Assembly: GCA_965248635.1 (NCBI GenBank) | Contig: OZ252114.1 | Location: 1,054,001-1,118,000 of the forward strand | DNA from: CBDAPI01 sp965248635 | GTDB taxonomy: Bacteria > Acidobacteriota > UBA6911 > RPQK01 > CBDAPI01 | Length of the DNA stretch: 64,000 nt | Reading direction: 5' to 3' | Shown: positions 55,194-64,000 of the stretch, piece by piece | Layout of the letters: every line of letters begins with the position of its first letter | Position numbering within the stretch: the first letter of the stretch is position 1 | Made by a program: the position numbers and the translations under genes | The notes under the pieces: model-generated | What the model saw: the letters and a program-made list of their open reading frames with translations, nothing else | What the model was told of the DNA's origin: nothing | The model's database searches: none

Positions 55194-56666
55194 ATGGTTA
55201 AGGATCAGCAAGTGCGGAGGTTAGTGAAGTTGCGAAAGAACGAGAAGACGCTAACGATGGCGGCGGCGAGAGCGGGGCTGTCGCGAAAGACGGCTCGGAA
55301 GTACCTGAAGTCGGGAAAGCTGCCGAGCCAGTGTCAGCCGGAGCGGTATTGGAGAACTCGATCGGATCCGTTCGAGTCGGTATGGCCGGAAGTGGAAGAG
55401 ATCCTGAAGCGATCGCCGACGGTGGAGGCGACAGCGGTGTTCGAGTATTTGTGCCGTCAGCAGGAAGGGGCCTTCCAGCAAGGCCAGTTGAGAACACTGC
55501 AGCGGAGGATCAAGCAGTGGAAGGTAGAACACGGAGAAGCGAAGGAGGTGATGTTCCCGCAGAAGTATAGGCCGGGACATCAAGCACAATCGGACTTTAC
55601 CTTTATGGGGCGTCTGGGAGTGACGATCCAGGGTCAGCCGTTTCCCCATCTGCTGTACCACTTTGTGTTGGCCTACTCGAACTGGGAAGCGACCACGCTG
55701 TGTTTCAGTGAGTCGTTTGAGAGCCTCAGCCTGGGGCTTCAGAACGCGTTGTGGGAGTTGGGGGCGCTGCCCGAGGAACACCGAACAGACCGGCTCTCGG
55801 CGGCAGTCAACAACCTGAAGCGGGAAGAGTTCACCGAGCGCTATCAAGGGTTGCTGAACCACTTCGGGATGCGCTCGAGTCGCACCCAGGCAGGCAAGGC
55901 ACACGAGAACGGGGATGTGGAACAGGCCCATCACCGCTTGAAACGGGCCATCGAGCAGGAACTGCTGCTGCGGTGCAGCCGTGATTTTTCCAGCCGGGAA
56001 GAGTACGAGGGCTTTGTAGCGGTGATTGTGGCCCGGCGCAATGCGGCCCGACAAAAGCGCCTGGGAGAAGAGCTGGCAGTGATGCGCCCGTTGCCGGCAC
56101 GCCGTCTGGACGACTTCACCCGGCAGTGGGTGAGAGTCTCCCCCAGCAGTACGATCCGGGTTCTCCACAACACCTATTCGGTGGACAGCCGGTTGATCGG
56201 CGAGCGAGTGCAAGTGCGGGTGTGGGCGGATCAGCTGGAGGTCTACTACGGGGGTCAGCGGCAAGCACGGATGCCGCGCTTGCGTGGAGAAGGCAAGCAT
56301 CGCATTGACTACCGGCACGTGATCCATTCCCTGGTGCGCAAACCAGGGGCGTTCATTCGCTATCGCTGGCGCGAGGATCTGTTTCCGGGGATCTTGTTTC
56401 GAGTCGCCTACGACGAGCTGCGCCAGGATTGTCCGGCCACGGCGGATCGCCAATATCTGAAGATCCTCGAGTTGGCTGCCCAGGAAGGAGAGCAGCGGGT
56501 GCGAGAAGCGCTTCAGGGGCTGATTGAGAGGGGACAAAGAATCCGTTTCGAAGCAGTACGAGAATGCCTCGTCGATCCAGTCGTGGAACCCTGGGAAGTG
56601 GCGGTGGAGAAGATGGACGTGGGCGTCTATGACACGCTTCTGGAAAGCTTGGAGGTGAGGTCATGA
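55194..56666 (+). CDS. istA: IS21 family transposase IstA
   Basis: A 490-residue transposase. The N-terminal helix-turn-helix is LTMAAARAGLSRKTARKYL. The DDE motif residues are in HQAQSDFTFMG, HRTDRLSAAVNNL and KAHENGDVEQAHHRLK. The beta-barrel-like C-terminus (STIRVLHNTYSVDSRLIGERV) matches IstA. The frame is intact; the last codon overlaps istB (ATGA). Confidence 0.97.
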   Translation: MVKDQQVRRLVKLRKNEKTLTMAAARAGLSRKTARKYLKSGKLPSQCQPERYWRTRSDPFESVWPEVEEILKRSPTVEATAVFEYLCRQQEGAFQQGQLRTLQRRIKQWKVEHGEAKEVMFPQKYRPGHQAQSDFTFMGRLGVTIQGQPFPHLLYHFVLAYSNWEATTLCFSESFESLSLGLQNALWELGALPEEHRTDRLSAAVNNLKREEFTERYQGLLNHFGMRSSRTQAGKAHENGDVEQAHHRLKRAIEQELLLRCSRDFSSREEYEGFVAVIVARRNAARQKRLGEELAVMRPLPARRLDDFTRQWVRVSPSSTIRVLHNTYSVDSRLIGERVQVRVWADQLEVYYGGQRQARMPRLRGEGKHRIDYRHVIHSLVRKPGAFIRYRWREDLFPGILFRVAYDELRQDCPATADRQYLKILELAAQEGEQRVREALQGLIERGQRIRFEAVRECLVDPVVEPWEVAVEKMDVGVYDTLLESLEVRS

Positions 56667-57427
56667 GCACAGGCAGCTTGACCCGGCTTCGCGAGTGCCT
56701 TATCCAGCTCCATCTACCGGCCTTTCGGGAGCACTATGCCGCCCAGGCGGCACTGGCCACGAAGGAAAGTCTTTCCTATCCCCGGTTTCTCTTGTCGTTA
56801 TCTGAGATCGAAGTGGCGGAGCGGCACGAGCGCAAAATCCAGCGCTTGCGCCGAATCTCGAAGCTTCCCTGGGAGAAAACGCTGACGGCGTTGGACCGCT
56901 CGCGCTTGCCCCAAAGCGTGGATCGCCAACTGACGGCGCTGCTGGAAGGTACTTTTTTGGATCGTGCCGAGAACGTTTTGGCTTTCGGCAACCCTGGAAG
57001 TGGCAAGACCCATCTGGTCTGTGCTCTCGGCCAGGAGTTGGTTCTGCTGGGGCGCCGGGTTTTGTTCTCTACCTGCGCCCTGCTGGTACAGCGATTACTG
57101 CGGGCCAAAATCGATCTGACCCTGGAGAAGGAGTTCAAGAAACTGGATCGCTTCGAGGCTCTCATAATCGACGACATAGGATACGTTCAGCAAAGCCGGG
57201 AGGAAATGGAGGTTCTTTTCACACTGCTGGCCCATCGCTACGAACGCCGCAGCATCTTGCTGACTAGCAACCTGATCTTCTCGGACTGGGAGAGGATCTT
57301 CAAGGACCCCATGACGACGGCTGCGGCCATCGACCGAGTGGTGCACCACAGTGTGATTCTAGAACTCAACGTCTCGAGCTACCGGATGGAGAGCGCCAAG
57401 AAGAAACAGCAGGGAACCACAAAATGA
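56663..57427 (+). CDS. istB: IS21 family helper ATPase IstB
   Basis: A 254-residue DnaC-like AAA+ ATPase. Walker A is FGNPGSGKTHL, Walker B is ALIIDDIGYVQQ, and TSNLIFSDWERIFKD is the sensor region with the arginine-finger-like block further on. IstB assembles on target DNA and stimulates IstA transposition. Length normal, frame intact. Confidence 0.97.
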   Translation: MSTGSLTRLRECLIQLHLPAFREHYAAQAALATKESLSYPRFLLSLSEIEVAERHERKIQRLRRISKLPWEKTLTALDRSRLPQSVDRQLTALLEGTFLDRAENVLAFGNPGSGKTHLVCALGQELVLLGRRVLFSTCALLVQRLLRAKIDLTLEKEFKKLDRFEALIIDDIGYVQQSREEMEVLFTLLAHRYERRSILLTSNLIFSDWERIFKDPMTTAAAIDRVVHHSVILELNVSSYRMESAKKKQQGTTK

Positions 57428-57780
57428 GGAAACCGCGAGGAGGTCAAATCCGGGCAAATCGGCTGATTGGGCCCCGGGAAGTGCTTGGTGGAAGCGATAG
57501 ACGAGTGTCCGCGAAGAGGACAGGTCGTACAGCGCCCTACAGAGGCCACTCAGGACCCTTGTGGATCTGGTCCACTCCCCTCGACGCCGGCGCGAGCGAG
57601 CGGGAGCTCCGTTCGGGCTACGCCCTCACTCCGTCCCCCTCGCATTCTAAGAACATCTCTCTTTTTTACAGAACGGAGGACCCGGAAAGAGTCGTCTTAG
57701 AGGACGGCTACAGCTCTTTTTTATCAATCCCTTGTGTGGGGATTTCCAATTGTCGCTGCGGGAATTCTATTCGTCGTTGA
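57428..57780 (+). other. Non-coding tail of the IS21 element
   Basis: The 350 bases after istB hold no protein-like frame; the readable frames are short and of shadow composition. The region ends with the right inverted repeat (57738-57783). A dyad GAGCGAGCGGGAGCTCC occurs near 57600. Confidence 0.6.
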
Positions 57781-59103
57781 TCAGCCCGGGCTCACCGAAG
57801 CTCTTGTCAGCCTATCCGGGGAGCCCAGTGTCCAGGTTCTGGCAACCAGGGTCACGACGGCGACCAGAAGGAGACTGACAAGCACCTCTCCCCACAGATT
57901 CCGCACCGTGAATGGCAGGTATCGGAACCAGGGGAGCTGAACCAGCGGTTGGTTCAGCCACCCGATGGAGCCCTGATAATTAAAGAACTGACCGATAAAG
58001 ACCAGCGCGAAAAACGAGAACCACAGGGCGCCCGTGAGCGCCGTGACAAAGGTCCTGACCACGGCTTTCCCGGCCCCCCCAAGAAGTCTGGAAGTTATTG
58101 GAGCAGGTACTCGAGCTTCGACCTGCAGCAGATCCAACTCCTTCAAGACAGTCCTTTCTACGCTCCCCAATGATGACTCCGGAATCGATCCTCGCCTGAC
58201 TGCACGCAGAAGAGAAGAGGCGTAGATTCGGGCGGCTGCCAGGCGCAGGACTACAAACGCAGGAAACACAAGCAGAGCGCTCCAGAAAAAGTACCGATTC
58301 AGAATGGATGTAACTTCGAGCGGGGTGGCTTCCAGGAGGGCCGGGTTCATTCTGGAGAAGAAGCCGGGTAGTGTCTTGAGGATGGTCACGGGGAGAAAGA
58401 GAAAGGCATAGAGCAGGGCCAGAAAAAGGCAAGCAACCCAGCTCTCTCGCAACAGTTTTCTTATGAACCCGAGCTCGTAGAAGGAACGCCACTCTCCCGT
58501 TACCGCCTGCCTGATCTGGGCCAGAGGAAAATAAAACATTACCGCAATGAACAGGAAGACTCCGGCCAGGCCTGTCACAGGGCCGATCCCGGCAAGTTCA
58601 TAGCCCTTGTGAAAGGAGTTGTTCCATCCGAAGTACCAGCCGAACATCCACAGTGCACAGGGAGGGGCCGTCACAACCCAGGTGTTCAGAGCCGTCCGGA
58701 AACCTGACCTGAAATTCGTTTTCAGGGATTCGACCCAGAGGATCGGACCTCGCCGGCGTCTTTGCGGGGGATCTTCCGTGAGAAACCAGTTGGGCCAGCC
58801 CCGAGGAATGCGAAGGTCCGAGTGCCCCCGAATGAAGTCCTCGAAACTCTCGTCTTCTCTTTGAACTGGTCGTCTTCTCCACCAGTTTTTCAGTGTCCTG
58901 CGTCGAATCAATTGATTGGTCCAGCCCAGAATCAGGATGCTGCCCAGAAAGGACTGCATGAACAGCATGCCCCAGATAAGCTTAAGAGGGTTTCGGAGGA
59001 TTCCGGTGAAGACACGCATTCCCCCCTGTATGGACCAGACCATAGGCCTTGATTCCTGGAGAGAATCCTGCACAGCCGGATCTGTAGAAGAAACTGTACT
59101 CAC
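57781..59103 (-). CDS. Polytopic membrane protein, C-terminal end altered by IS21
   Basis: A 440-residue protein with about eight hydrophobic segments: near 45-65, 155-175, 190-210, 240-260, 285-305, 375-400 and 415-435. Its charged N-terminus has RRRTLKNWWRRRPVQREDESFEDF. I do not recognise the family; the alternation of helices with a long arginine-rich loop suggests a DUF-type membrane protein. GTG at 59103 overlaps the Tat gene upstream (GTGA). The stop TGA (57783-57781) belongs to the IS21 end, so the last residues (RASVSPG) may not be the native C-terminus. Confidence 0.75.
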   Translation of the reverse strand: MSTVSSTDPAVQDSLQESRPMVWSIQGGMRVFTGILRNPLKLIWGMLFMQSFLGSILILGWTNQLIRRRTLKNWWRRRPVQREDESFEDFIRGHSDLRIPRGWPNWFLTEDPPQRRRRGPILWVESLKTNFRSGFRTALNTWVVTAPPCALWMFGWYFGWNNSFHKGYELAGIGPVTGLAGVFLFIAVMFYFPLAQIRQAVTGEWRSFYELGFIRKLLRESWVACLFLALLYAFLFLPVTILKTLPGFFSRMNPALLEATPLEVTSILNRYFFWSALLVFPAFVVLRLAAARIYASSLLRAVRRGSIPESSLGSVERTVLKELDLLQVEARVPAPITSRLLGGAGKAVVRTFVTALTGALWFSFFALVFIGQFFNYQGSIGWLNQPLVQLPWFRYLPFTVRNLWGEVLVSLLLVAVVTLVARTWTLGSPDRLTRASVSPG

Positions 59104-60290
59104 AGGAAGGCCTCGGCGAGGGCCCCGGCTTCACTGAAAGTTGTCTCAACGTCCATCAGTCCACCAATCGTGGGCGCGATCTGGATTTGATCGACAGGAT
59201 GATCGACAACGGCTCCCTGCGTGATGCCCGGACCAAACATGACCGCAAAGATCTCATGGGCAGATCGGGAACCGAAATGATGCTGGCAGGGAACCGCTGA
59301 AAACGGGTTGTTATCACGGCCGCAATCGGGAACGATGACGAAGATGGTATTGTCGCGGTACTCTGCGTCCGCTTCTACACAGGCCACAATCTCGCGAATC
59401 CCCTGGTCCATGACCGCAATGCCACGTGTGTAGTGACTCATGTGGCCCCAGTGCACATAGTCGCAGTCGTTGTAATTCACCATCATCAGCCTGGGACGGA
59501 GATCCTTGAGGGCTCTCAGCGCCAGTTCCGTCAGCAGCCGGTCGCCGCGAGGGTTCACCAGCCCGCTCTCACCGTAATGAAGTCTCCACCGATCCCAGAA
59601 CTCTTCGATCTTCAAAGTGGTGATGTCACGACCACGAGCCCGATAGTCGATCGACTCCATCTCAGCCAGTTCTTTCTTCTTCCGTTCCAACTCCTTGTCG
59701 TTCCATCTCCCCTCAGCGAGCTGTCGGCGCAGCAGGTATTCCTTGAACCGAAACAAACTCAGAGTCTGGGAGCGATAGTTGACTCCAAAAAGATGGTGGT
59801 TGCTGAAGTTGTAAAACTCTTCGTGAGTTCGATCTTCGCCATTGATGATCAGAGTCTGGTGCTCGGGTACGGCATAGGACTTTCGGAGATACTCAAAGAC
59901 CGTGGGGACCGGAGCCTCGAAGCGCTGGCCCAGAAACTGACCTTCCACATCTCTATATTTCTTGTATTTCCCGGTTAGGAGGTAGAGCGTTCCCTGGCCG
60001 TGGCTCGTATCCACCTTCGTGGGAGGCTGAAACGAGTCGATGAGCATGTTCTTGAATAGAGTTCCCCGGGGAATGAGTTCGTGGCACAGGAAGGGACTGT
60101 AGGTGTGCAGCGGGTCAATTGATTCCCTGCGCCGGGCCCCGTCGCCGAAGCGAATGATGATCAGATTGGAACCCCCATACTCCAGGCGCCGGGGTTGTGG
60201 GGCCTGGGATCCAGGAAGGGTTCCCGGAGCCAGAACACCAGCTCCGAGTACGCCTTTCAAGAATCTCCGCCGATGCAATGAGTTGCCCAT
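59100..60290 (-). CDS. Tat-exported alkaline phosphatase-superfamily protein
   Basis: A 396-residue protein. The start at 60290 gives the Tat signal MGNSLHRRRFLKGVLGAGV. Family-type blocks: LIIIRFGDGARRRESIDPL, FKNMLIDSFQPPTKVDTSHGQGT (Thr/Ser and His of a metal site), VNYNDCDYVHWGHMSHYTRGIAVMD, and TIFVIVPDCGRDNNPF. Together they resemble metal-binding phosphatase, phosphodiesterase or DUF1501-like exported proteins. The lysine- and glutamate-rich middle (DKELERKKKELAEMESIDYRARG) is unusual. It is followed and coupled by a membrane protein gene; the two may form an export or envelope system (inference). Confidence 0.75.
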   Translation of the reverse strand: MGNSLHRRRFLKGVLGAGVLAPGTLPGSQAPQPRRLEYGGSNLIIIRFGDGARRRESIDPLHTYSPFLCHELIPRGTLFKNMLIDSFQPPTKVDTSHGQGTLYLLTGKYKKYRDVEGQFLGQRFEAPVPTVFEYLRKSYAVPEHQTLIINGEDRTHEEFYNFSNHHLFGVNYRSQTLSLFRFKEYLLRRQLAEGRWNDKELERKKKELAEMESIDYRARGRDITTLKIEEFWDRWRLHYGESGLVNPRGDRLLTELALRALKDLRPRLMMVNYNDCDYVHWGHMSHYTRGIAVMDQGIREIVACVEADAEYRDNTIFVIVPDCGRDNNPFSAVPCQHHFGSRSAHEIFAVMFGPGITQGAVVDHPVDQIQIAPTIGGLMDVETTFSEAGALAEAFL

Positions 60291-60409
60291 GAGATATCTG
60301 CCTCCTATTCTGCCTGATGTCGGGGCCAAGCTTGAAGGCCAACAAGTTGAGACGGCACTATCTTACAGGCAACGGGCCCGATCTAACGGTGATGCGGACG
60401 TTTCTTCCC

Positions 60410-60574
60410 CTAGTGCACTGTCCGGAAAGTTCACGCCGCTACTTCGGGCGTCTTTTCGCCGACAGCTTTGTTGCGCTACCTCGAAATACCCTCGGCATTC
60501 CTGCGTCGCGCGCCTCACTGACGACGAAAATCCATCCCGAATTAACACCGTGAACTTCCCGGACAGTACACTAG
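60410..60574 (-). mobile_element. 165-bp MITE, copy B
   Basis: The same element as at 31814-31978, in the opposite orientation and of identical length, bounded by CTAG at both ends. Terminal repeats read TGCACTGTCCGGAAAGTTC and GAACTTCCCGGACAGTACA. It has no coding capacity. It lies between the Tat-exported gene and the efflux adaptor. Confidence 0.85.
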
Positions 60575-60650
60575 AAGTCTGGTAAGACATCGGTTCGAAG
60601 TAGAGAACCTACGCTCGCAAATACTTTCCAGGCAGATCCTTTACTAGATC

Positions 60651-61808
60651 ATGGTCGATTCTTCCTGGCAGCCACCCGAGAGGCCATCCAACAAGACCTC
60701 CGCCGGCTCTGGCCGAAGCTGGCTGCGCCGATTCACTTTTCTTCTTGTGCTCGGCGCTATTGCGGCATTGACTCTGTGGGCCTGGCGGTCGGCTCCCGGC
60801 GCCGGCTCCCCGACTGGCCGCATGCGGGCGGATACGATTCTAGCCACGCCGGTTCTGGACAGCCCGGTGGAAATCGGCTCGCTTCAGCTTTTCTCGGAAT
60901 ACCCCGGTGAGCTCGACGCCGACATTAGTGATCTGGGGTCCAAAATCGCGGGACGACTGACAAGAGTGGTCGTTCGTCTGGGCGATCGTGTCGAAAAAGG
61001 GGAGCTGCTGGCCCAGGTGGATGATTCGGATCTACAGCGCCAGTACGAGGAAGTCGAGGCCCAGGTGGACGTGGCAGATGCCAACCGGCTCCGGGTCGTG
61101 GCCCAACTCGAGGAAGCCCGGTCCGAGCTGCGGCGACTCGAGGAGTTGTTCAGCGACGGGCTCATCAGCACCGGTGAGATCGAGAGCGCTCGCGCTGCCG
61201 CTGCTGCTCTCGAAGCCCAGCTGAAGGCCGTGGAGGCTCAGAAGCAGCAGTCTGAGGTGCGGGTTAGACTGCTCGGTCAGCAGATTGATGAAACTCGCCT
61301 CACAGCGCCGTTCAAAGGTATCGTAGCCGAGCGCTATCTGAACTCAGGGAGTTTCGTGCAGGCAGGGGCACCCATTGTCCGTCTAGTGGAAGCCGGGCCT
61401 TTGCGGGTGCGGTTCTGGGTCGCGGAAGAAGGGCTGGCAGGGGTCGGCCCGGGAGTCAGATTCGAAGTCACCACGCAGAGTACTCGGGACCAACGCTTCT
61501 CAGGGCGTGTCATCCGGCTTTCCGCAGAGGTGAACCGGCGCAATCGAACGGTCGCCGTGGATGGCCTCCTGGAGACCAGTGCAGCCCCCCTCCGCCCCGG
61601 CATGTACGCCCAGGTCGAGATGGCGCGGGGCAGTGTCCGCGGAAAGATCGTTCCGGGAGCTGCCGTGCTCAAGAGAGTCAATGCCGTTGGCGACGAAATC
61701 AATGGACTGTTCACGGCCGTGGATGGGATTGCCCAGTGGAGAACGGCGGCTGTGGCCAGACCCAGGACGAGTCCCCACCAGAGTCCCTCCCCTTCCCAGC
61801 CCAGATGA
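60651..61808 (+). pseudogene. Efflux RND periplasmic adaptor (HlyD/MFP family), 3' end replaced
   Basis: Residues 1-360 are a normal adaptor. There is a membrane helix near 26-47 (LRRFTFLLVLGAIAALTLWAW), then the lipoyl half-motif LTRVVVRLGDRVEKGELLAQVDD, a long coiled coil (QYEEVEAQVDVADANRLRVV ... EVRVRLLGQQ), the second lipoyl half TRLTAPFKGIVAERYLNSGSFV, and a barrel domain ending FTAVDG near 61730. From there the frame runs over the antisense of a MATE gene (IAQWRTAAVARPRTSP...), so the C-terminal membrane-proximal domain and any RND pump gene are lost. The junction lies near 61730. Confidence 0.8.
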
Positions 61809-63036
61809 AAAGCCAGGTACCAGGCGCAGGGGAAACCCACCAGCCAGTAAGCCACCAGAGCCAGGACCATGGGCATACGGGTCTCCTTGAGACCCCTGAG
61901 TGCCCCGGCCGAGTTGGCTTGGATGCCATCGAAGATCTGAAAGACGGCCGCCAGGGACAGGAGAACGGCTCCATATTCGATCACGCTGAAGTTGGCCGGG
62001 TCGTTCATATCGAGAAAAAGCGCCAGAACCCGACGAGGAGCGAGCCAGAAGACGAGGGCGCCGCCCGTCATGAAGCAGGCGCCCAGAGCCATCCCCGTGT
62101 AACCGGCACGGCGAGCGGCCCGGGAGTCTGTCCGCCCGACGGCCTGGCCCACCCGACCGATACCGCGAAGGAAAGGCCCAGAGGCATCATGTACACGATC
62201 CCAGCACAGTTGAGGACGATTTGATGGGCTGCCAGTTGAGCCGCGCCGAAGAGGCCCATCAGCATGGCCGTCGCCGCAAAGAGGCTGACCTCCAGGAACT
62301 GCATGATGCCGATGGGCCAACCAACTCGGAAGATCTCGCGAAACACGTGGGGATCCGGAGCACCGAGACGTGAGAAGACTCCGAACACATGAAAATCCTG
62401 ATGGGAGTGAATGAAGAAGAGTAAAGCGACCAGCATGCCCCAGTAGACCAGGGCGCTGGCCCAGCCACATCCAACCAATCCTAGAGCCGGCAAACCGAGT
62501 TTCCCGAACATGAGAACGTAGTTGGCCACCACGTTGAGAATCACTCCCCCTGCCGTAATGATCATGATCACGCGAGGTCGGGACACTCCCTCGACGAAGT
62601 GGCGAAGAGCCCCAAACAGAAACAGCGCCGGCGCCCCCCAGAGGATGGCTCGCAGATAGGCCTGGGCCAGCGAGACAATTTCGAGATCGTGCCCCATCCA
62701 CTCCAGAAACAACCGGGCGTTCCACATGAGTACGACAGCCGGCAGCGCCATCAGCAACCCCAGCCACAGGCCCTGGCGAACGGCCCGGCCCGCCGTGGAA
62801 GGGTCGCGGGCTCCGTGAGCCTGGGAAACCAGAGGCCCCACCGCCATCAGCACACCCAGGCACACAAACGTGATGGGATGAAAAATGGCTCCTGCCAGAG
62901 CCACACCGGCCAGGTCCAGGCCTCCCAGACGACCCACCATCAACGTGTCGATGAAAGACATCGACATTTGACCCAGCTGTGCCAGCATCAAAGGCAGGCC
63001 AAGGTGTAGCGTCTCTCGTATCTCTTTGCCTATCAT
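61729..63036 (-). pseudogene. MATE-family efflux pump, frameshifted and 3' truncated
   Basis: The first 290 residues (MIGKEIRETLHLGLPLMLAQLG ... FAATAMLMGLFGAAQLAAHQ) are MATE helices 1 to about 7. A -1 frameshift near 62152-62157 separates GLSFAVSV from RVGQAVGRTDSRAARRAGYTG; adding one base restores the typical MATE segment SVRVGQAVG. The second half runs to WWGLVLGLATAAVLHWAIPS and then joins the antisense of the efflux adaptor (near 61730), so the last residues are missing. The original enzyme exchanged cations for drugs or metabolites. Two defects make function unlikely. Confidence 0.8.
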
Positions 63037-63057
63037 TGGTGAAGGGTGGATGCCACA

Positions 63058-63624
63058 CTACCTTACCCTGGCCAGTGAAACCGGGATCCCCGTCTCGGAC
63101 TGGAGGATGAAGCGAGCTTTGGGTCGGATGGGGTGATCGGGCAGGGGCTCTATGCGGAATCGCTGCACCACCGAGGAGACGACCAGTTGAACCTCCATCA
63201 GGGCAAAGTTGCGCCCAATACACACCCTGGGGCCTCCGCCAAATGGGATGTAGGCGAAACGGTGCTGGGCGCTGCGACCTTCTTCTCGGAAACGCTCCGG
63301 ATCGAAGGACTCCGGATCCGCCCAGAAGACAGGATGCCGATGCACCACAAAGGGGCTGATGATGACGTCGGTCCGGGCCGGGATCCGGCAGCCCAGGATC
63401 TCGTCGTCCTCAACCGTGTGGCGCAGCATCAACCAGGCCGGGGGATAGAGTCTCAGGGCTTCCTCGATCACTCGCGATATGTACTGCAGTTGTGGAAGGT
63501 CCTGCACCGCGGGCGCTCGCCCCTTCAGCACCTGCTGCACCTCTTTCCGGACGCGCCGGTCAGGTTCGGGATGGCTCGAAAGCAGGAAAAAGGCCTGAGC
63601 GAACCCAGTTCCGGAGAACCCTCC
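63058..63624 (-). pseudogene. Cytochrome P450, N-terminally truncated
   Basis: Only the C-terminal 190 residues of a P450 remain. FAQAFFLLSSHPEPDRRVRKEVQQVLKG is the start of the J-helix region; the ExxR motif is in VIEEALRLYPPAW; the haem-ligand loop is FAYIPFGGGPRVCIGRNFA with the cysteine in CIGR. Upstream, an in-frame TGA lies before GSRAGGFSGTG, where the I-helix (AGxxTT) should be, so about 250 residues are absent. It may be the stump left by a rearrangement, as are its neighbours. The preserved part looks well conserved, so the event may be recent. Confidence 0.85.
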
Positions 63625-64000
63625 GGCCCGGGAGCCAGTTGCCCTGTAGGATCAGCTCGGCTGGTCACATTCTTTCCTGGTCTAGTCACGCCCATATGCT
63701 ACCTACCCTTGAAACTTCAGGCTAGTGGAGTGCGTCATATATTCCGAGCTGTGTGAATCTGCCCGGGATCTCACGCCTTGCCTCGGAAATCCGGGTTAGT
63801 TACCGCGATACGAAAGGAAGGGTCAATCCTTTTTTCTAACCTGTTCAAAGAGTTACCTCAACGATCCTTCTCGAGCTGACACTATGGGTAAGAGTTCCCA
63901 GGTCCAGGAATCTGACCGGAGTGCTTTCGTGACCAGCCAGCCCGGACGACGCTTCTGACCTCAAGCGGGAGAGGTGCCCGGTTCGGGCACCCTGCTCCGG
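63625..64000. other. Intergenic sequence with one strong hairpin
   Basis: No protein-like frame is visible in these 375 bases. At 63973-63991, GGTGCCCG-GTT-CGGGCACC forms a perfect 8-bp hairpin with a three-base loop; no T-run follows within the window. I see no tRNA. Confidence 0.5.

Larger units (their letters stand above)
55115..57783 (+). mobile_element. IS21-family insertion sequence
   Basis: The ends are TGATTGGCGACAGGTAGAAT (left, 55115 onward) and the imperfect inverted copy ending CGTCGTTGATCA (right, to 57783). Each end has internal TAGAATTCCC repeats, the multiple-repeat layout of IS21. istA and istB lie inside. No target duplication is visible: CCTAC precedes the left end and GCCCG follows the right end. 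Both flanking genes take their stop codons from the element ends. Confidence 0.93.

Overview
The window looks like a piece of a Gram-negative, GC-rich chromosome. LpxB shows a lipid A-type outer membrane, and many exported proteins carry twin-arginine or lipoprotein signals. My best guess for the organism is an uncultivated member of Acidobacteriota or a close relative. This rests on the style of the 16S rRNA gene (34932-36458, minus strand) and on a kinase-like protein whose N-terminal segment resembles acidobacterial kinases. It is an inference; comparing the 16S sequence with a reference database would settle it.

Layout. 1-2.6 kb: the end of a phosphate transporter, an esterase and a beta-lactamase-fold hydrolase. 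2.6-7.8 kb: a four-gene formate dehydrogenase operon, fdhA (selenocysteine) - fdhB - cytochrome b - fdhE. 7.9-19.6 kb: a frameshifted membrane protein, a B12/radical SAM enzyme, a Tat-exported amidohydrolase, a sodium symporter with a tiny membrane peptide, a D-aminoacylase-type amidohydrolase, an SGNH-like protein, an ATC hydrolase and a metallo-beta-lactamase. 19.7-21.9 kb: an IS1595-type element with a P63C passenger gene. 22-25.6 kb: a compact desaturase / condensation-type acyltransferase / GH3 operon, the best candidate here for an undescribed pathway. 25.7-28.2 kb: a degraded symporter, an HD protein and a class V aminotransferase. 28.4-31.8 kb: frdABCD. 31.8-34.8 kb: a MITE, a degenerate kinase and a sulfatase.

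34.9-36.6 kb: a 16S rRNA gene with no 23S or tRNA on the downstream side inside the window. Its precursor-processing stem runs into the ribosome binding site of the sulfatase. 36.6-42 kb: two large palindromes, a metal-ligand-less M1 peptidase homologue, lpxB, mnmA and a hypothetical gene. 42-46.5 kb: an ECF-like sigma factor, an NtrC-type regulator and its histidine kinase. 46.6-51.3 kb: an enolase-superfamily racemase/OSBS with a GNAT enzyme, an orphan hydantoinase B and a UbiA prenyltransferase. 51.4-55.1 kb: pilB-pilT-pilC and a prepilin cut short by an IS21 element (55.1-57.8 kb). 57.8-63.6 kb: a membrane protein with a Tat phosphatase-like protein, a second MITE copy, a truncated efflux adaptor fused tail to tail with a truncated MATE pump, and a cytochrome P450 fragment.

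Taken together, formate dehydrogenase and fumarate reductase could form an anaerobic formate-to-fumarate electron chain. Several enzymes (D-aminoacylase type, racemase plus GNAT, hydantoinase B) point to D-amino acid or modified amino acid scavenging. The window is rich in broken genes: seven single-base frameshifts, one extra in-frame stop, two insertion sequences lacking target duplications, and several truncated genes. This suggests either genome erosion or an assembly with base-level errors, and the sequence alone cannot tell which.
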